A DNA stretch of 64,000 bases, from assembly GCA_023512345.1 (NCBI GenBank), contig JAILZT010000001.1, positions 354,084-418,083 of the forward strand, written 5' to 3'. The translations under genes were made by a program, and so were the position numbers. Every line of letters starts with the position of its first letter. Within the stretch, counting starts at the first letter, position 1. Positions 16,421-25,277 of the stretch are shown here, piece after piece. The notes under the pieces were generated by a model, which saw only the letters and a list, made by a program, of their open reading frames with translations, was not told the DNA's origin and did not search any database. This DNA is from Paenibacillus sp. GTDB lineage: Bacteria > Bacillota > Bacilli > Paenibacillales > Paenibacillaceae.

Positions 16421-18511
16421 CTACCCATAAATTATTCTGTTATGCTCATCTGGAATTCCAGACTTACGATAAAAGTACGCATTAATAACATCCCGCCAAT
16501 ATTCAGCATGCTCAGCCTGCTCTTTTAACCGGGTTGCAACTTGCTGGTAACGCACGTCATCAATCTTTCCTTTTAGTGAAGCCCAAGTATGTTGAAACTG
16601 TTCAGCCTCTTCTGTTCCTTGAAAATGCGTATCATATATATGTTGTATAACCGTTCTCCCGGACTTCAGGCGATGGGTATAAGGAACATGGTGAAAGAAG
16701 AGAAGTAACTCATCTGGGCATAATTCTATGGATTCATACATATCCGAATGAGGCAGGAAATATTGGCTGGCATATCCCGTTCCCGTTGCGGATGAACGAT
16801 CCACACCGATACCATCCCGGTCCGCGAAATGATAAGTTCCCCATTTGGAATATTCGTAGCCATCAATGTCCGGGCCATAATGATAATGCGGGGTTACCAT
16901 CCAGCCAACACCAAGCGGTGAAGTATAATTCTCATAAGTAGGCCAAGATGTCATTAACATATGAACGATGGTATCGACAGCTTCCTTGTCATTCCCAAAG
17001 GTCAGTCGTGTCCATTCCTCAGCAAGCTCCTCAGAGGTATGATCAGGATTCCATGTAAGGCGACCGTAACCGAATAAATTGGCCTGTGCCAAAGTGTGTC
17101 CTGTCCAATTCTCATCGTCACCGATATTCGAGACGGCTGCAATGCCGCTCTGTCTCATACCGAATAACGAGCCTTCCACTATTTTTTTCACCTCACTGCC
17201 AGCACCAACCGCATGGGTATCAAAATCCAGCACCTGCTTCCACTGTGGGATCAGATAACATAGATGGCGCTGCTGCCCGGTATATTCCTGTGTGATTTGA
17301 AATTCAATGATTTGGTTGGTTTCCTTCATCGCTCCGAACAGTGGAGAAACGGGTTCACGTACTTGAAAGTCCATTGGACCATTCTTAATCTGCAAAATAA
17401 CATTATCATGAAACCTGCCATCCAGCGGTTTAAAATGTTCATGGGCCGCCCGAGCCCGATCCGTGGAACGATCCCGCCAATCCTGCAGGCAGTTGTAGAC
17501 AAAGCACCGCCAAATAACAATACCTCCATAAGGTGCCAAGGCCTCTGCAAGCATATTGGCCCCATCTGCATGATCACGCCCATAAGCGAAGGGTCCCGGA
17601 CGGTGCTCTGAATCAGCCTTGACCAGAAATCCTCCGAAATCAGGAATACTCTTAAAGATCCGTTCTGCTGTATCACACCACCAAGTCCGAACGTTAGCAT
17701 CCAGCGGGTCAGCGGTATCAAGCCCTCCAATAGCAATCGGTGCCGCAAAGTTAATGCTTAGAAAAAGCACGATTCCATACTCTCTGAAAAGGTCAGCAAG
17801 ACGGGCTGTATCCGGCAGAAGTTCCTCTGTAATAAACCTTGTTTCTGTCTCATGTACATTAACATTATTAATAGATATCCCATTAATCCCAACGGATGAT
17901 AGGAGCCGGGCATAATCTCTGATCCGACTTAAATCTTGTACAATTTGTCCGTTATCATAAAAGATGGAATTCCCGGCATATCCCCGTTCTATTGAGCCAT
18001 CTGCATTATCCCAGTGATTAATCATCCGAAGTGGGTTCCTAGGAGATTCCTCTATCTCTAATCCCTCAGGACTTATCCCTGTAGCGATTAGACGTAAGAG
18101 GTGAAAGATCCCGTATAATACACCCTTTGCTGAACCCCCAACCAATTCGAGCTTATTCCCATCAACCGTCTGAGATTGCCGTAATGAGAACCCATCGCTT
18201 TGAGATTTCCCGTTCCGAGCTTCCTCCAGATCTCTTCCAGAGTTCTTAGTGAAATGAATATAGAGATAAGATCCACTAGGGATTTCGTTCATGATCTCGG
18301 GTTCAACATCCAGCATTGAATGAACACCTTGCTGCAGTTCTTTAACTGCGGTTGCCATAACACCTGTGAGCTCTTCGGTAATTACAATTCGTCTTAGGAG
18401 CAGGCTATATTCCTGACGTAAGCTTGAATTATCTACTGGGCTATACTGAAGCCAAGCTTTATATAAAGGACTATCCGCATATTGCACGGTTCCCCCATCT
18501 TTACTCAACAT
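16421..18511 (-). CDS. aguA: GH67 alpha-glucuronidase
   Basis: 696 residues, the standard size of GH67, with no signal peptide. The N-terminal alpha/beta domain is followed by the barrel with [14 protein letters not shown] (general acid, E302 of ADSE), [10 protein letters not shown] and QITQEYTGQ (the aspartate/glutamate pair that acts as base), and [14 protein letters not shown] in the substrate pocket. It removes methylglucuronic acid from the non-reducing end of aldouronic acids, making them accessible to the xylosidases. GGAGGAG precedes ATG 18511. It lies 38 bases after the GH10 gene and before the GH8 gene in the operon. Confidence 0.93.
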   Translation of the reverse strand: MLSKDGGTVQYADSPLYKAWLQYSPVDNSSLRQEYSLLLRRIVITEELTGVMATAVKELQQGVHSMLDVEPEIMNEIPSGSYLYIHFTKNSGRDLEEARNGKSQSDGFSLRQSQTVDGNKLELVGGSAKGVLYGIFHLLRLIATGISPEGLEIEESPRNPLRMINHWDNADGSIERGYAGNSIFYDNGQIVQDLSRIRDYARLLSSVGINGISINNVNVHETETRFITEELLPDTARLADLFREYGIVLFLSINFAAPIAIGGLDTADPLDANVRTWWCDTAERIFKSIPDFGGFLVKADSEHRPGPFAYGRDHADGANMLAEALAPYGGIVIWRCFVYNCLQDWRDRSTDRARAAHEHFKPLDGRFHDNVILQIKNGPMDFQVREPVSPLFGAMKETNQIIEFQITQEYTGQQRHLCYLIPQWKQVLDFDTHAVGAGSEVKKIVEGSLFGMRQSGIAAVSNIGDDENWTGHTLAQANLFGYGRLTWNPDHTSEELAEEWTRLTFGNDKEAVDTIVHMLMTSWPTYENYTSPLGVGWMVTPHYHYGPDIDGYEYSKWGTYHFADRDGIGVDRSSATGTGYASQYFLPHSDMYESIELCPDELLLFFHHVPYTHRLKSGRTVIQHIYDTHFQGTEEAEQFQHTWASLKGKIDDVRYQQVATRLKEQAEHAEYWRDVINAYFYRKSGIPDEHNRIIYG

Positions 18512-18549
18512 GATTACTGCTCCTCCCGTAATTTGCGAGCTGGAACCGT

Positions 18550-19566
18550 TTATTTCGTAACCAGACCTGCGATTCGCTCAAAGGCAGGCTTTGGTCGATG
18601 CTGTTCATCGAATAGAAAAGGCCAATTTTTACGTCCGCGGACCGGGAAATCATCCAACCACGTATAATCATCCGCAGCTCCCCAAAAGGTGACCGAACTG
18701 ATGACCTCACGGTACTCCTTCAGTAGTAGAAATAGCGCTTCGTAACGCTCTGCCTGCAGTTCAAGAAGCATCGCATCGGGCGCTGTCAAATCCGTTCGTC
18801 TATCTTCGAACCGGAACATCGATACATCCAGCTCCGTTAGCTGCAGTTGTAGACCTAAAGATGCATATTTCTCAATAGCTGCACGGATATCATCCAAGGT
18901 TGGATCATACAAATTCCAGTGCGCCTGTAACCCCACGCCGTGAATCGGTACTCCCTGTTCGAGCAATGACTTAACCATAGTGTGAATTTTATCCCTCTTG
19001 CTCGGGTTGGATTCATTATAGTCGTTGTAGAATAACAGGGCCTTCGGATCTGCTTCATGAGCGTACTCAAAGGCTTTAGCGATGAAACCGGTCCCGACAA
19101 TATCCAGCCACTTGGACGGGCGATACAGCTCCGATCCTTCATCCGAAATAACCTCGTTCACTACATCCCACGCATAAATATCCTCTTTATAACGCCCCAC
19201 CACTGTATGAATATGCGACTTAAGCCGGTCCAACAGAAGATCTTTGCTTGCTCGACCACCGCTTTTGTCCTCGAACACCCAATCGGTTGTCTGATTATGC
19301 CAAAGTAATGTATGTCCTCGCATTGCCATTTTATGCTTCTGAGCAAATGCTACTAACTGGTCAGCAGCGCCAAAGGCGTACACTTCCTCGGTGGGATGCA
19401 GACTGGCGAACTTCATCTCATTCTCTGCTGTAATACTATTATAGTGATAGGCAAGCAATTGCTCCTGTGACTGTATCGTCAACGGATTCACTGCCGCTCC
19501 AACCTTAAAATCCTCAGCAAAAATATCTTTCAGTGCAGGCTCAGTAAAACTGTTGAACTCTCTCAT
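18550..19566 (-). CDS. xynA2: Intracellular GH10 endo-1,4-beta-xylanase
   Basis: 338 residues, a bare GH10 catalytic domain without signal peptide or binding modules, as in the cytoplasmic xylanases of aldouronate clusters. Family marks: [26 protein letters not shown], acid/base E138 in [11 protein letters not shown], nucleophile E245 in [11 protein letters not shown], and [12 protein letters not shown]. It would cut imported xylooligosaccharides after AguA has removed glucuronate. AGGAGG lies upstream of ATG 19566. It is separated from the upstream GH43 gene by a 297-base gap holding a structured repeat, so it may need read-through or its own promoter. Confidence 0.94.
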   Translation of the reverse strand: MREFNSFTEPALKDIFAEDFKVGAAVNPLTIQSQEQLLAYHYNSITAENEMKFASLHPTEEVYAFGAADQLVAFAQKHKMAMRGHTLLWHNQTTDWVFEDKSGGRASKDLLLDRLKSHIHTVVGRYKEDIYAWDVVNEVISDEGSELYRPSKWLDIVGTGFIAKAFEYAHEADPKALLFYNDYNESNPSKRDKIHTMVKSLLEQGVPIHGVGLQAHWNLYDPTLDDIRAAIEKYASLGLQLQLTELDVSMFRFEDRRTDLTAPDAMLLELQAERYEALFLLLKEYREVISSVTFWGAADDYTWLDDFPVRGRKNWPFLFDEQHRPKPAFERIAGLVTK

Positions 19567-19654
19567 TAAGGTCCTCCTAATGAATTACGAATGCCTTGCT
19601 CACCCACAGCCAAACCATTATAGATTGAACTAAAAAAATAACATTAGGGTAAGA

Positions 19655-19829
19655 GTAACGAAGGGGAATATTGGAACTGGAGGAGCGATAGCGACCGCCC
19701 GAAAGCTTTCCGTAGGAAAGCTCGCATCGAAAGCATTGGCTGTCTCCGGATTTCATCCGCTATGAGCGGTAAAAAATCAAGAAATCTGGAGACAACAGCG
19801 GCTGTAAGTCCAATATTAACCGTAGTTAC
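19655..19829. repeat. Imperfect palindromic dispersed element, copy 1 (inside the xylan operon)
   Basis: Runs from GTAACGAAGGGGAA (19655) to GTTAC (19829). The ends are an imperfect inverted repeat. CTCCGGATTTC pairs with GAAATCTGGAG over 11 bp around an inner CCGCTATGAGCGG hairpin. The second copy lies at 35718-35854 in opposite orientation and shares blocks such as GTAACGAAGGGGAA, GCGACCGCC, CCGGATTT and GACAACAGCGGC. Copy 1 has an extra ~38 bases including a GCTTTCC/GGAAAGC hairpin. A 246-base open frame across it (19644-19892) is not a gene. Confidence 0.8.
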
Positions 19830-19863
19830 GGCCCATTCCTGATGATTCACTTTAAAGTACAAT

Positions 19864-21402
19864 TTATAAAAGACCATAATCAAACCAATCAAAATAAGCG
19901 GGTACCGAAGTCTTCTTCCCGTTCCCTGTTACATATAGCCCGATTACAACTCCAGTAAATCCATTTCCTTCCACAGCCTGAGGGGAGAGGTGATAAGCCG
20001 CACCTGCAGATAACTTTATCCACTCCTGCCCATCCAGTGAATACAACAGCGTATATTCTTTAATTTCAGCCTGAATTTTCAGGTATACGCGGTCTGCAGT
20101 AGTGGGAACTACCGCTGCCACTTCCGTTTTTCCTCGAATGGTCAAATACGCAGCAATCACTCTTTGATCATCTTTTTGCGCCAGACAGACTTCATAATGC
20201 GCATTCTCGTCCAAGCGTGCGCAGAGTCCAGCCTCTTCTCCAGAGATAGTCGTTTTAAATTCCAGCAGGGTACTCCATTCGGCCTTAGTATGCTGCTGTC
20301 TTCTACCTGCAAAGGCTGTCGGGCCGGGTTCGTTCAGAGTTCCAGGCTGTCCCCAGAGTGATAACCATCCCGGTCGATCACTTAAAGACAAGCTTTCGGG
20401 GGCTGGGTTCCGAAGAAATGTCCAAGCAAACGGCAAGACTTCATCCTCAAAGTCGTCTCTCCCATAAAGGGTTGGTTCAGGGGAGGAGCCCGGAACCCGC
20501 GGAACACTCATCGTAAGCTTGACTGCCCCTTCGTTATTATCAATATACGGCCATCCCTCTTCGTTCCATATTACGGGTGCAAGGAAAGTTTCCCTCCCAA
20601 GGACGGTATATTGGGAATCTACAAGCCGGACTCCAAGAAACACTGCCCACCAATCGCCATTACCATCTTCAATTAAATCGGCATGGCCTAAGTATTGAAT
20701 GGGACTATCCATTTGGCTGTGGGTCAAAATGGGATCCAGTAGTCTTTCAAAGGGTCCGTTTGGATGTAAACTCCGGCCGATAATTTCACGATGCTCCTTT
20801 GCGGTTCCCCCCGATGCAGCCATAATATAGTAGAATCCATTGATTTTGTACAAATGGGGTCCTTCCGTCCACGGTCCACCGTCTCCGGTCCAGATCACAA
20901 TGGGTTCATTTAAGGCTCTTCCTGTCTTAATATCAATCTCGTACTGAATAACATGAGAATCATAATTTGCCCCCTGCTGCGTGGTGACATAGACCTTGCC
21001 ATCCTCATCGAACATTAAGGAAGGGTCGATACCTCCATAGGGAATTACAATCGGATCGGACCAAGGACCCGAGGGATCTGTTGCGGTTACGTAAAAGTTA
21101 CCGATCCCCCTAACATCTGTGGTGATCATGTAAAAGGTTCCATCCCAGTAACGGATAGTTGGTGCATATATGCCATCTGAACTGTTCCTGCTGCTTGTAT
21201 CCAACTGGCTCATACGGTCCAGTACATGACCTATTTGTGTCCAGTGAATTAAATCGCGGCTATGAAAGATAGGTACCCCTGGAAAGTATTCGAAGGAGCT
21301 GCAAACTAAATAATAGTCATCCCCTGCCCGAGTTATACTCGGGTCAGGGTAAAAACCTGGAAGAATAGGATTCTCGTAAGCTATTGAAGATTGAATCATC
21401 AT
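19864..21402 (-). CDS. xynB: GH43 beta-xylosidase
   Basis: 512 residues, no signal peptide. The five-bladed propeller carries the GH43 triad: D20 in FYPDPS, D126 in GGIDPSLM and E180 in WTEGPHLY. The C-terminal third (residues about 310-510) is the beta-sandwich domain found in GH43_11-type xylosidases. It releases xylose from the non-reducing ends of imported oligosaccharides. It lies 40 bases after the second permease gene and is the first hydrolase of the operon. Two ATG codons in tandem could both serve as start. Confidence 0.93.
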   Translation of the reverse strand: MMIQSSIAYENPILPGFYPDPSITRAGDDYYLVCSSFEYFPGVPIFHSRDLIHWTQIGHVLDRMSQLDTSSRNSSDGIYAPTIRYWDGTFYMITTDVRGIGNFYVTATDPSGPWSDPIVIPYGGIDPSLMFDEDGKVYVTTQQGANYDSHVIQYEIDIKTGRALNEPIVIWTGDGGPWTEGPHLYKINGFYYIMAASGGTAKEHREIIGRSLHPNGPFERLLDPILTHSQMDSPIQYLGHADLIEDGNGDWWAVFLGVRLVDSQYTVLGRETFLAPVIWNEEGWPYIDNNEGAVKLTMSVPRVPGSSPEPTLYGRDDFEDEVLPFAWTFLRNPAPESLSLSDRPGWLSLWGQPGTLNEPGPTAFAGRRQQHTKAEWSTLLEFKTTISGEEAGLCARLDENAHYEVCLAQKDDQRVIAAYLTIRGKTEVAAVVPTTADRVYLKIQAEIKEYTLLYSLDGQEWIKLSAGAAYHLSPQAVEGNGFTGVVIGLYVTGNGKKTSVPAYFDWFDYGLL

Positions 21403-21442
21403 ATAATAGACAACCTTCCCGTCTCTAAATTAAAGTATTGCA

Positions 21443-22402
21443 TTACTCTTTCACACTACCCACATTTAGGCCCACCACAAAATACTTTTGCAAGAACGGA
21501 TAGACTACCAGAATCGGAACCGATGCAACAATCGTCACCGCAGCCCGGATCGATATTGGAGTCACCATCGCCTGTGCCGAATTCTGATCCATCCCTATTC
21601 CTGCTGCGACATTCGGGTTACTATTGGAGTTCATGGTTGAGGAGAGCAGCTTCATCAGTTCATACTGCAAAGTACTCAGCTCTTGTTTTGAAGACGTATA
21701 CAGGAAGGCATCAAACCAAGAATTCCATGCCCCGACAGCTACAAAAAGAGCAATCGTTGCCAGTACCGGCTTACATAAAGGGAAAATAATTCTTATGAAA
21801 ATTTTGAAATCTCCTGCGCCATCAATTTTTGCTGATTCTATGAGGCTTTCAGGGAGCGTCCCAATATATGTTCTTATTACAATCATGTTAAAGGCACTAA
21901 TCATAGACGGTATTACATATACCCAAAAGGTATTGAGCAAATGCAACTGTTTAATCAGGAAATATCCCGGGATTAAGCCTGCACTGAAATACATCGTGAG
22001 CACGAATATAACCGTGATCGACTTGCGGAACACGTATTCTTTTCGACTTAAGGTGTAGGCAAGCATTGTGGTCAGAAAAATGTTTAACAGCGTAGAGATA
22101 ACTGTCCGCGCTACCGAAATCCAAAACGCATTATAAATCGTTCCTGAAGCAAAAACCGCCTTGTAATTCTGCGTTGTCCATTGCCGTGGCCACAAGTAAA
22201 TCCCGCCGCGAATCGTATCGTTCCCCGCATTTAACGAGACAGCAATTGTATTAAGGAATGGATATAACGTTACCGTTACCAGAATGATCATGAAAATAGT
22301 GTTAAATGTATTAAACAGAACAGGCTCTATGCCATTTGATCCTATTCGTTTCTTCATTGCAATGCCTGCAGTTTTCTGAGGGCTAACTTGTTGGGTTCCC
22401 AT
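21443..22402 (-). CDS. ytcP: Carbohydrate ABC transporter permease (YtcP/LplC type)
   Basis: 319 residues with six membrane segments and the binding-protein-dependent transport EAA loop (ESAKIDGAGDFKIFIRIIFPLCKPV). The signature YPFLNTIAVSLN near the N-terminus and the C-terminal FLQKYFVVGLNVGSVKE are typical of the YtcP/LplC group that imports oligosaccharides. It starts two bases after the first permease gene ends. No ATP-binding subunit is encoded nearby, so a shared MsmX-type ATPase elsewhere is expected. Confidence 0.92.
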   Translation of the reverse strand: MGTQQVSPQKTAGIAMKKRIGSNGIEPVLFNTFNTIFMIILVTVTLYPFLNTIAVSLNAGNDTIRGGIYLWPRQWTTQNYKAVFASGTIYNAFWISVARTVISTLLNIFLTTMLAYTLSRKEYVFRKSITVIFVLTMYFSAGLIPGYFLIKQLHLLNTFWVYVIPSMISAFNMIVIRTYIGTLPESLIESAKIDGAGDFKIFIRIIFPLCKPVLATIALFVAVGAWNSWFDAFLYTSSKQELSTLQYELMKLLSSTMNSNSNPNVAAGIGMDQNSAQAMVTPISIRAAVTIVASVPILVVYPFLQKYFVVGLNVGSVKE

Positions 22403-22404
22403 GT

Positions 22405-23373
22405 TTATAACAGCCTCTCTTCCCCAAGCCGTTTAGCAGTCCAGTTCGCCAACAGCAGTAAAGTTATACTAACGACCGTTTTGAAAATACCACCTGCGGT
22501 GGCTAATGAATAATTCCCTTGGGCGATCCCGTATTTCAATACGAAAATATCAATGGTTTCCGACCAATCTACAACGAGACCGTTGCCCAGCAAATACTGC
22601 ACTTCAAATCCAGCTTCAAGTACATGTCCCACGGACATTATCAATAAAATCACGATTGTTGCTTTAATGCCCGGTAAGGTAACAAACGCCATTTTCTTAT
22701 AGCGATTCGCTCCATCAATTTCAGCAGCTTCATATAGCGCAGGATCAATAGAGGCGATAGCCGCCAGATAGATGATTGTGTTCCATCCGACTTCCTTCCA
22801 TACATGTGAAGCCCCTACGATGCCCCAGAAGTATTTCCCTTCACTAAGCCATAGAATCGGTTCACGAATAAGATGCAGTTTCATTAGAACGATGTTAATG
22901 ATACCGTCATTGATTGACAACGAAGTAGCTACAATCCCGGTAACTATGATCCATGAAAGAAAGTGAGGCAAATAGGAAATGGTCTGTACGGTTCTCTTCC
23001 AGAATACCTTCCGAATTTCATTCAATAACAGTGCCAGTACAATCGCAGTCACAAAGCCGAGGATCATGTTAATTAAACCCATAGCAAGTGTATTCCGTAA
23101 TACTCTTAGGAAGTTATCATCGGTAAGAAGAAACTTAAATTGATCGAAGCCCACCCACTTTTGTTCACTAAAAGGGCGCCCCGGTCTGTAATTCTGAAAG
23201 GCCATAGTCCATCCCCATACAGGAACGTAAGCAAAAAGAATAATATAGAGCAATAACGGCACAGACATCCATATCAATTGGTTTTGACTTTTAATTAGCG
23301 ACCAAGTGATCGGTTGCTTCTTAGGTTTTTTAGGATGCCGGACGACTTTTTTTCTCGCTAAGGTCTCATCCAT
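22405..23373 (-). CDS. lplB: Carbohydrate ABC transporter permease (LplB type)
   Basis: 322 residues, six membrane segments, and an EAA loop (YEAAEIDGANRYKKMAFVTLPGIKA). The N-terminus is basic (RKKVVRHPKKPKKQP), followed by LLLYIILFAYVPVWGWTMAFQNY, which is characteristic of LplB permeases. With YtcP and the upstream lipoprotein it forms the aldouronate/xylooligosaccharide importer. It lies after an intercistronic hairpin. Confidence 0.92.
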   Translation of the reverse strand: MDETLARKKVVRHPKKPKKQPITWSLIKSQNQLIWMSVPLLLYIILFAYVPVWGWTMAFQNYRPGRPFSEQKWVGFDQFKFLLTDDNFLRVLRNTLAMGLINMILGFVTAIVLALLLNEIRKVFWKRTVQTISYLPHFLSWIIVTGIVATSLSINDGIINIVLMKLHLIREPILWLSEGKYFWGIVGASHVWKEVGWNTIIYLAAIASIDPALYEAAEIDGANRYKKMAFVTLPGIKATIVILLIMSVGHVLEAGFEVQYLLGNGLVVDWSETIDIFVLKYGIAQGNYSLATAGGIFKTVVSITLLLLANWTAKRLGEERLL

Positions 23374-23407
23374 ATATAGTTGATCTCCCCACCAAATCCT
23401 TATATTT

Positions 23408-23440
23408 CAGAAGGTGGAAGGCACAGCCCTCCACCTTCTG
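23408..23440 (-). promoter_or_regulatory. Intercistronic stem-loop between binding-protein and permease genes
   Basis: CAGAAGGTGGA (23408-23418) pairs perfectly with TCCACCTTCTG (23430-23440). No T-run follows on the minus strand, so it is not a classic terminator. Such hairpins commonly stabilise the upstream binding-protein message and lower permease expression. Confidence 0.7.
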
Positions 23441-23461
23441 ATTTGGTCATGAATTCTCTGC

Positions 23462-25162
23462 TTATTTACTCCACTTTTCAATTCTCCATTTAATTTGCTC
23501 ATTGATTTTATCTTCATAAGCCTTCACATTAACTTTACCAATCTGTGCTACATACTCGCTCCAAGCTGATTCAAATTTTGCTGGTTCAGCCAGTATTGCT
23601 TTTGGCAGGAACTTTGTAGACAAATCATTCAGTTTCGTATTCACGACTTTAGCCTCGGAACCTTCCACCAGATCGATAGACCAGGCTGGATAATATACAG
23701 GGTTCGCTGGTGGCTCACTGAAGAAATCAACGTAACTGTTGAATCCGTAAGCATCTAAGATTTCCTTGTCATAAGGCTTCAGTCCGGCTTGATATTCTTC
23801 AACCTGAGAATCCGCACCTGTGGAGTTCCCATCACTATAACTGCCCTCAATCTTCGGTGCAAAGTCAACAATCGTCTTGGCCTTATTAGCCAATATCCAG
23901 GTTGCATCCACTGCGTTATCCCGTTGTTCTTGAGTTCTGATAAATCTGCCTTTCTCATTGACTTCATAATCTTCTCCTTGAATACCCCAGGAGAGTGTCT
24001 TCTGCCAATCCTCGGTCATAAGCGCATCCAGCAGTTTGATAATCTTTACCGGATCTTTGGCGTTCACGCTAATTCCAAAACCATTATTTAAATTAAGAAC
24101 TGGAAGATCACGATAGTAGTCCTTTGTATTAGTATCGAACACAAGAGGAAGGCCTACATAGGTTCTTTCATCCTTCTTTTGAGTCTTTAAGGAATCTTCA
24201 GCAGCACCAAAGTTCCAATGTTGGTCAAACATACCTAGAACCGTACCACTGGACAATTTAGCCATGTATTGGTCATAGTTTTGAACGAAGGTTTCTTTGT
24301 CAATCAGACCCAGTTCATTAGCCTCGTTAAGCTTCTGGTAGTATTGTTTAGCGTAATCTTTATCGGCAAAAATTTCTGCCACACCGTCTTTAACAACAAC
24401 TCCGCCATCATTAGGATGACCAATCAGATGCTGAGGTGCATTGAATAATCCCCAGTTTCTCCAGTCATTATTAAGGATTTCAAATCCGATGGTAGGGCTT
24501 CCGTCAATGGTTGGATATTTCTCTTTATATTTGGCAATGAGATCGAAATATTCATCCAGTGTTTTAACCTTTGGATAGCCAAACTCTTTCAGGATCGCCT
24601 TTTGAATCCAGAAGGCTGGCCCGCTATAATAAGTACTGTTTACTTTACCGTTGTAGACACCATAGTTCGGCAGGATATAGATGTGTCCATCATTTGGATC
24701 CTTCATCATGTTCCAATAATCCGCATAATGCGCTTTCAAATTCGGTGCATGTTCTTCAATAAGGTCCTCGAGCGGGATATAGGCACCGGCTGCTGTAAGT
24801 TTGGTATTTCCAGTCATTACATCTGGATAATCTTGACCGGCAATCATAACCCCAAGCTTCTGATTGAGATCGCCTGCCAGATATTCATAATTAAAGGTAG
24901 CTCCTAATTCGTCTTTAATCTTTTTGTAAATTTTATTGTCCGGAGTCGGCTGCTGGCCCGCTTGACCAATAAAGACACTGATGTCGAATGGCTCCACCTT
25001 ACCGCTGTCACTATTCGCTGCAGCTGTTTCTGTTGCTGTTGCTGTGTTCCCTTTGCCTTCAGAATTCGTCTTGTTGTTCCCACCACATCCTGATAGGGTA
25101 AAACTTAATGCTAACAACGCAATCAAACTAAGCTTGAACCTTGCTTTTGACTTGCCCCCCAT
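23462..25162 (-). CDS. lplA: Lipoprotein sugar-binding protein of the oligosaccharide ABC importer (LplA type)
   Basis: 566 residues from ATG 25162, with GGAGGTG just upstream; the frame extends to 25303 but into sequence without a signal. The lipoprotein signal is MGGKSKARFKLSLIALLALS followed by the lipobox LSGC. The mature part has the long two-lobed fold of LplA-like solute-binding proteins (FDISVFIGQAGQQPTPDNKI, AWSIDLVEGSEAKVV). It captures xylan oligosaccharides outside the membrane. It has its own promoter with a TATAAT box and an overlapping cre-like site, which makes it the likely control point of the uptake and hydrolysis genes. Confidence 0.9.
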   Translation of the reverse strand: MGGKSKARFKLSLIALLALSFTLSGCGGNNKTNSEGKGNTATATETAAANSDSGKVEPFDISVFIGQAGQQPTPDNKIYKKIKDELGATFNYEYLAGDLNQKLGVMIAGQDYPDVMTGNTKLTAAGAYIPLEDLIEEHAPNLKAHYADYWNMMKDPNDGHIYILPNYGVYNGKVNSTYYSGPAFWIQKAILKEFGYPKVKTLDEYFDLIAKYKEKYPTIDGSPTIGFEILNNDWRNWGLFNAPQHLIGHPNDGGVVVKDGVAEIFADKDYAKQYYQKLNEANELGLIDKETFVQNYDQYMAKLSSGTVLGMFDQHWNFGAAEDSLKTQKKDERTYVGLPLVFDTNTKDYYRDLPVLNLNNGFGISVNAKDPVKIIKLLDALMTEDWQKTLSWGIQGEDYEVNEKGRFIRTQEQRDNAVDATWILANKAKTIVDFAPKIEGSYSDGNSTGADSQVEEYQAGLKPYDKEILDAYGFNSYVDFFSEPPANPVYYPAWSIDLVEGSEAKVVNTKLNDLSTKFLPKAILAEPAKFESAWSEYVAQIGKVNVKAYEDKINEQIKWRIEKWSK

Positions 25163-25197
25163 AAAGCACCTCCAATATTTTTGGTGTTGCACAATGA

Positions 25198-25223
25198 TGT
25201 AAGCCCTTACAACCCTAATTATA
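25198..25223 (-). promoter_or_regulatory. Promoter -10 box with cre-like site ahead of the sugar-binding protein
   Basis: Reading the minus strand, TATAAT (25223-25218) is followed six bases later by TGTAAGGGCTTACA (25211-25198), a perfect dyad except at its centre. It matches the cre consensus at 13 of 14 positions, the missing base being in the central CG. No good -35 box stands 17 bases upstream, which suits activation by a YesN regulator. CcpA binding here would cover the transcription start. Confidence 0.55.
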
Positions 25224-25277
25224 GAAGTGATGGTATAAGGAAAATACGACCTAATTAAAGGAGTACCCCCAAAAAGT

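Noticed and set aside
19644..19892. 82-residue minus-strand gene between the xylosidase and xylanase genes
   Set aside because: It spans the structured repeat element, overlaps the xylosidase 3' end and has no counterpart frame in the second copy.
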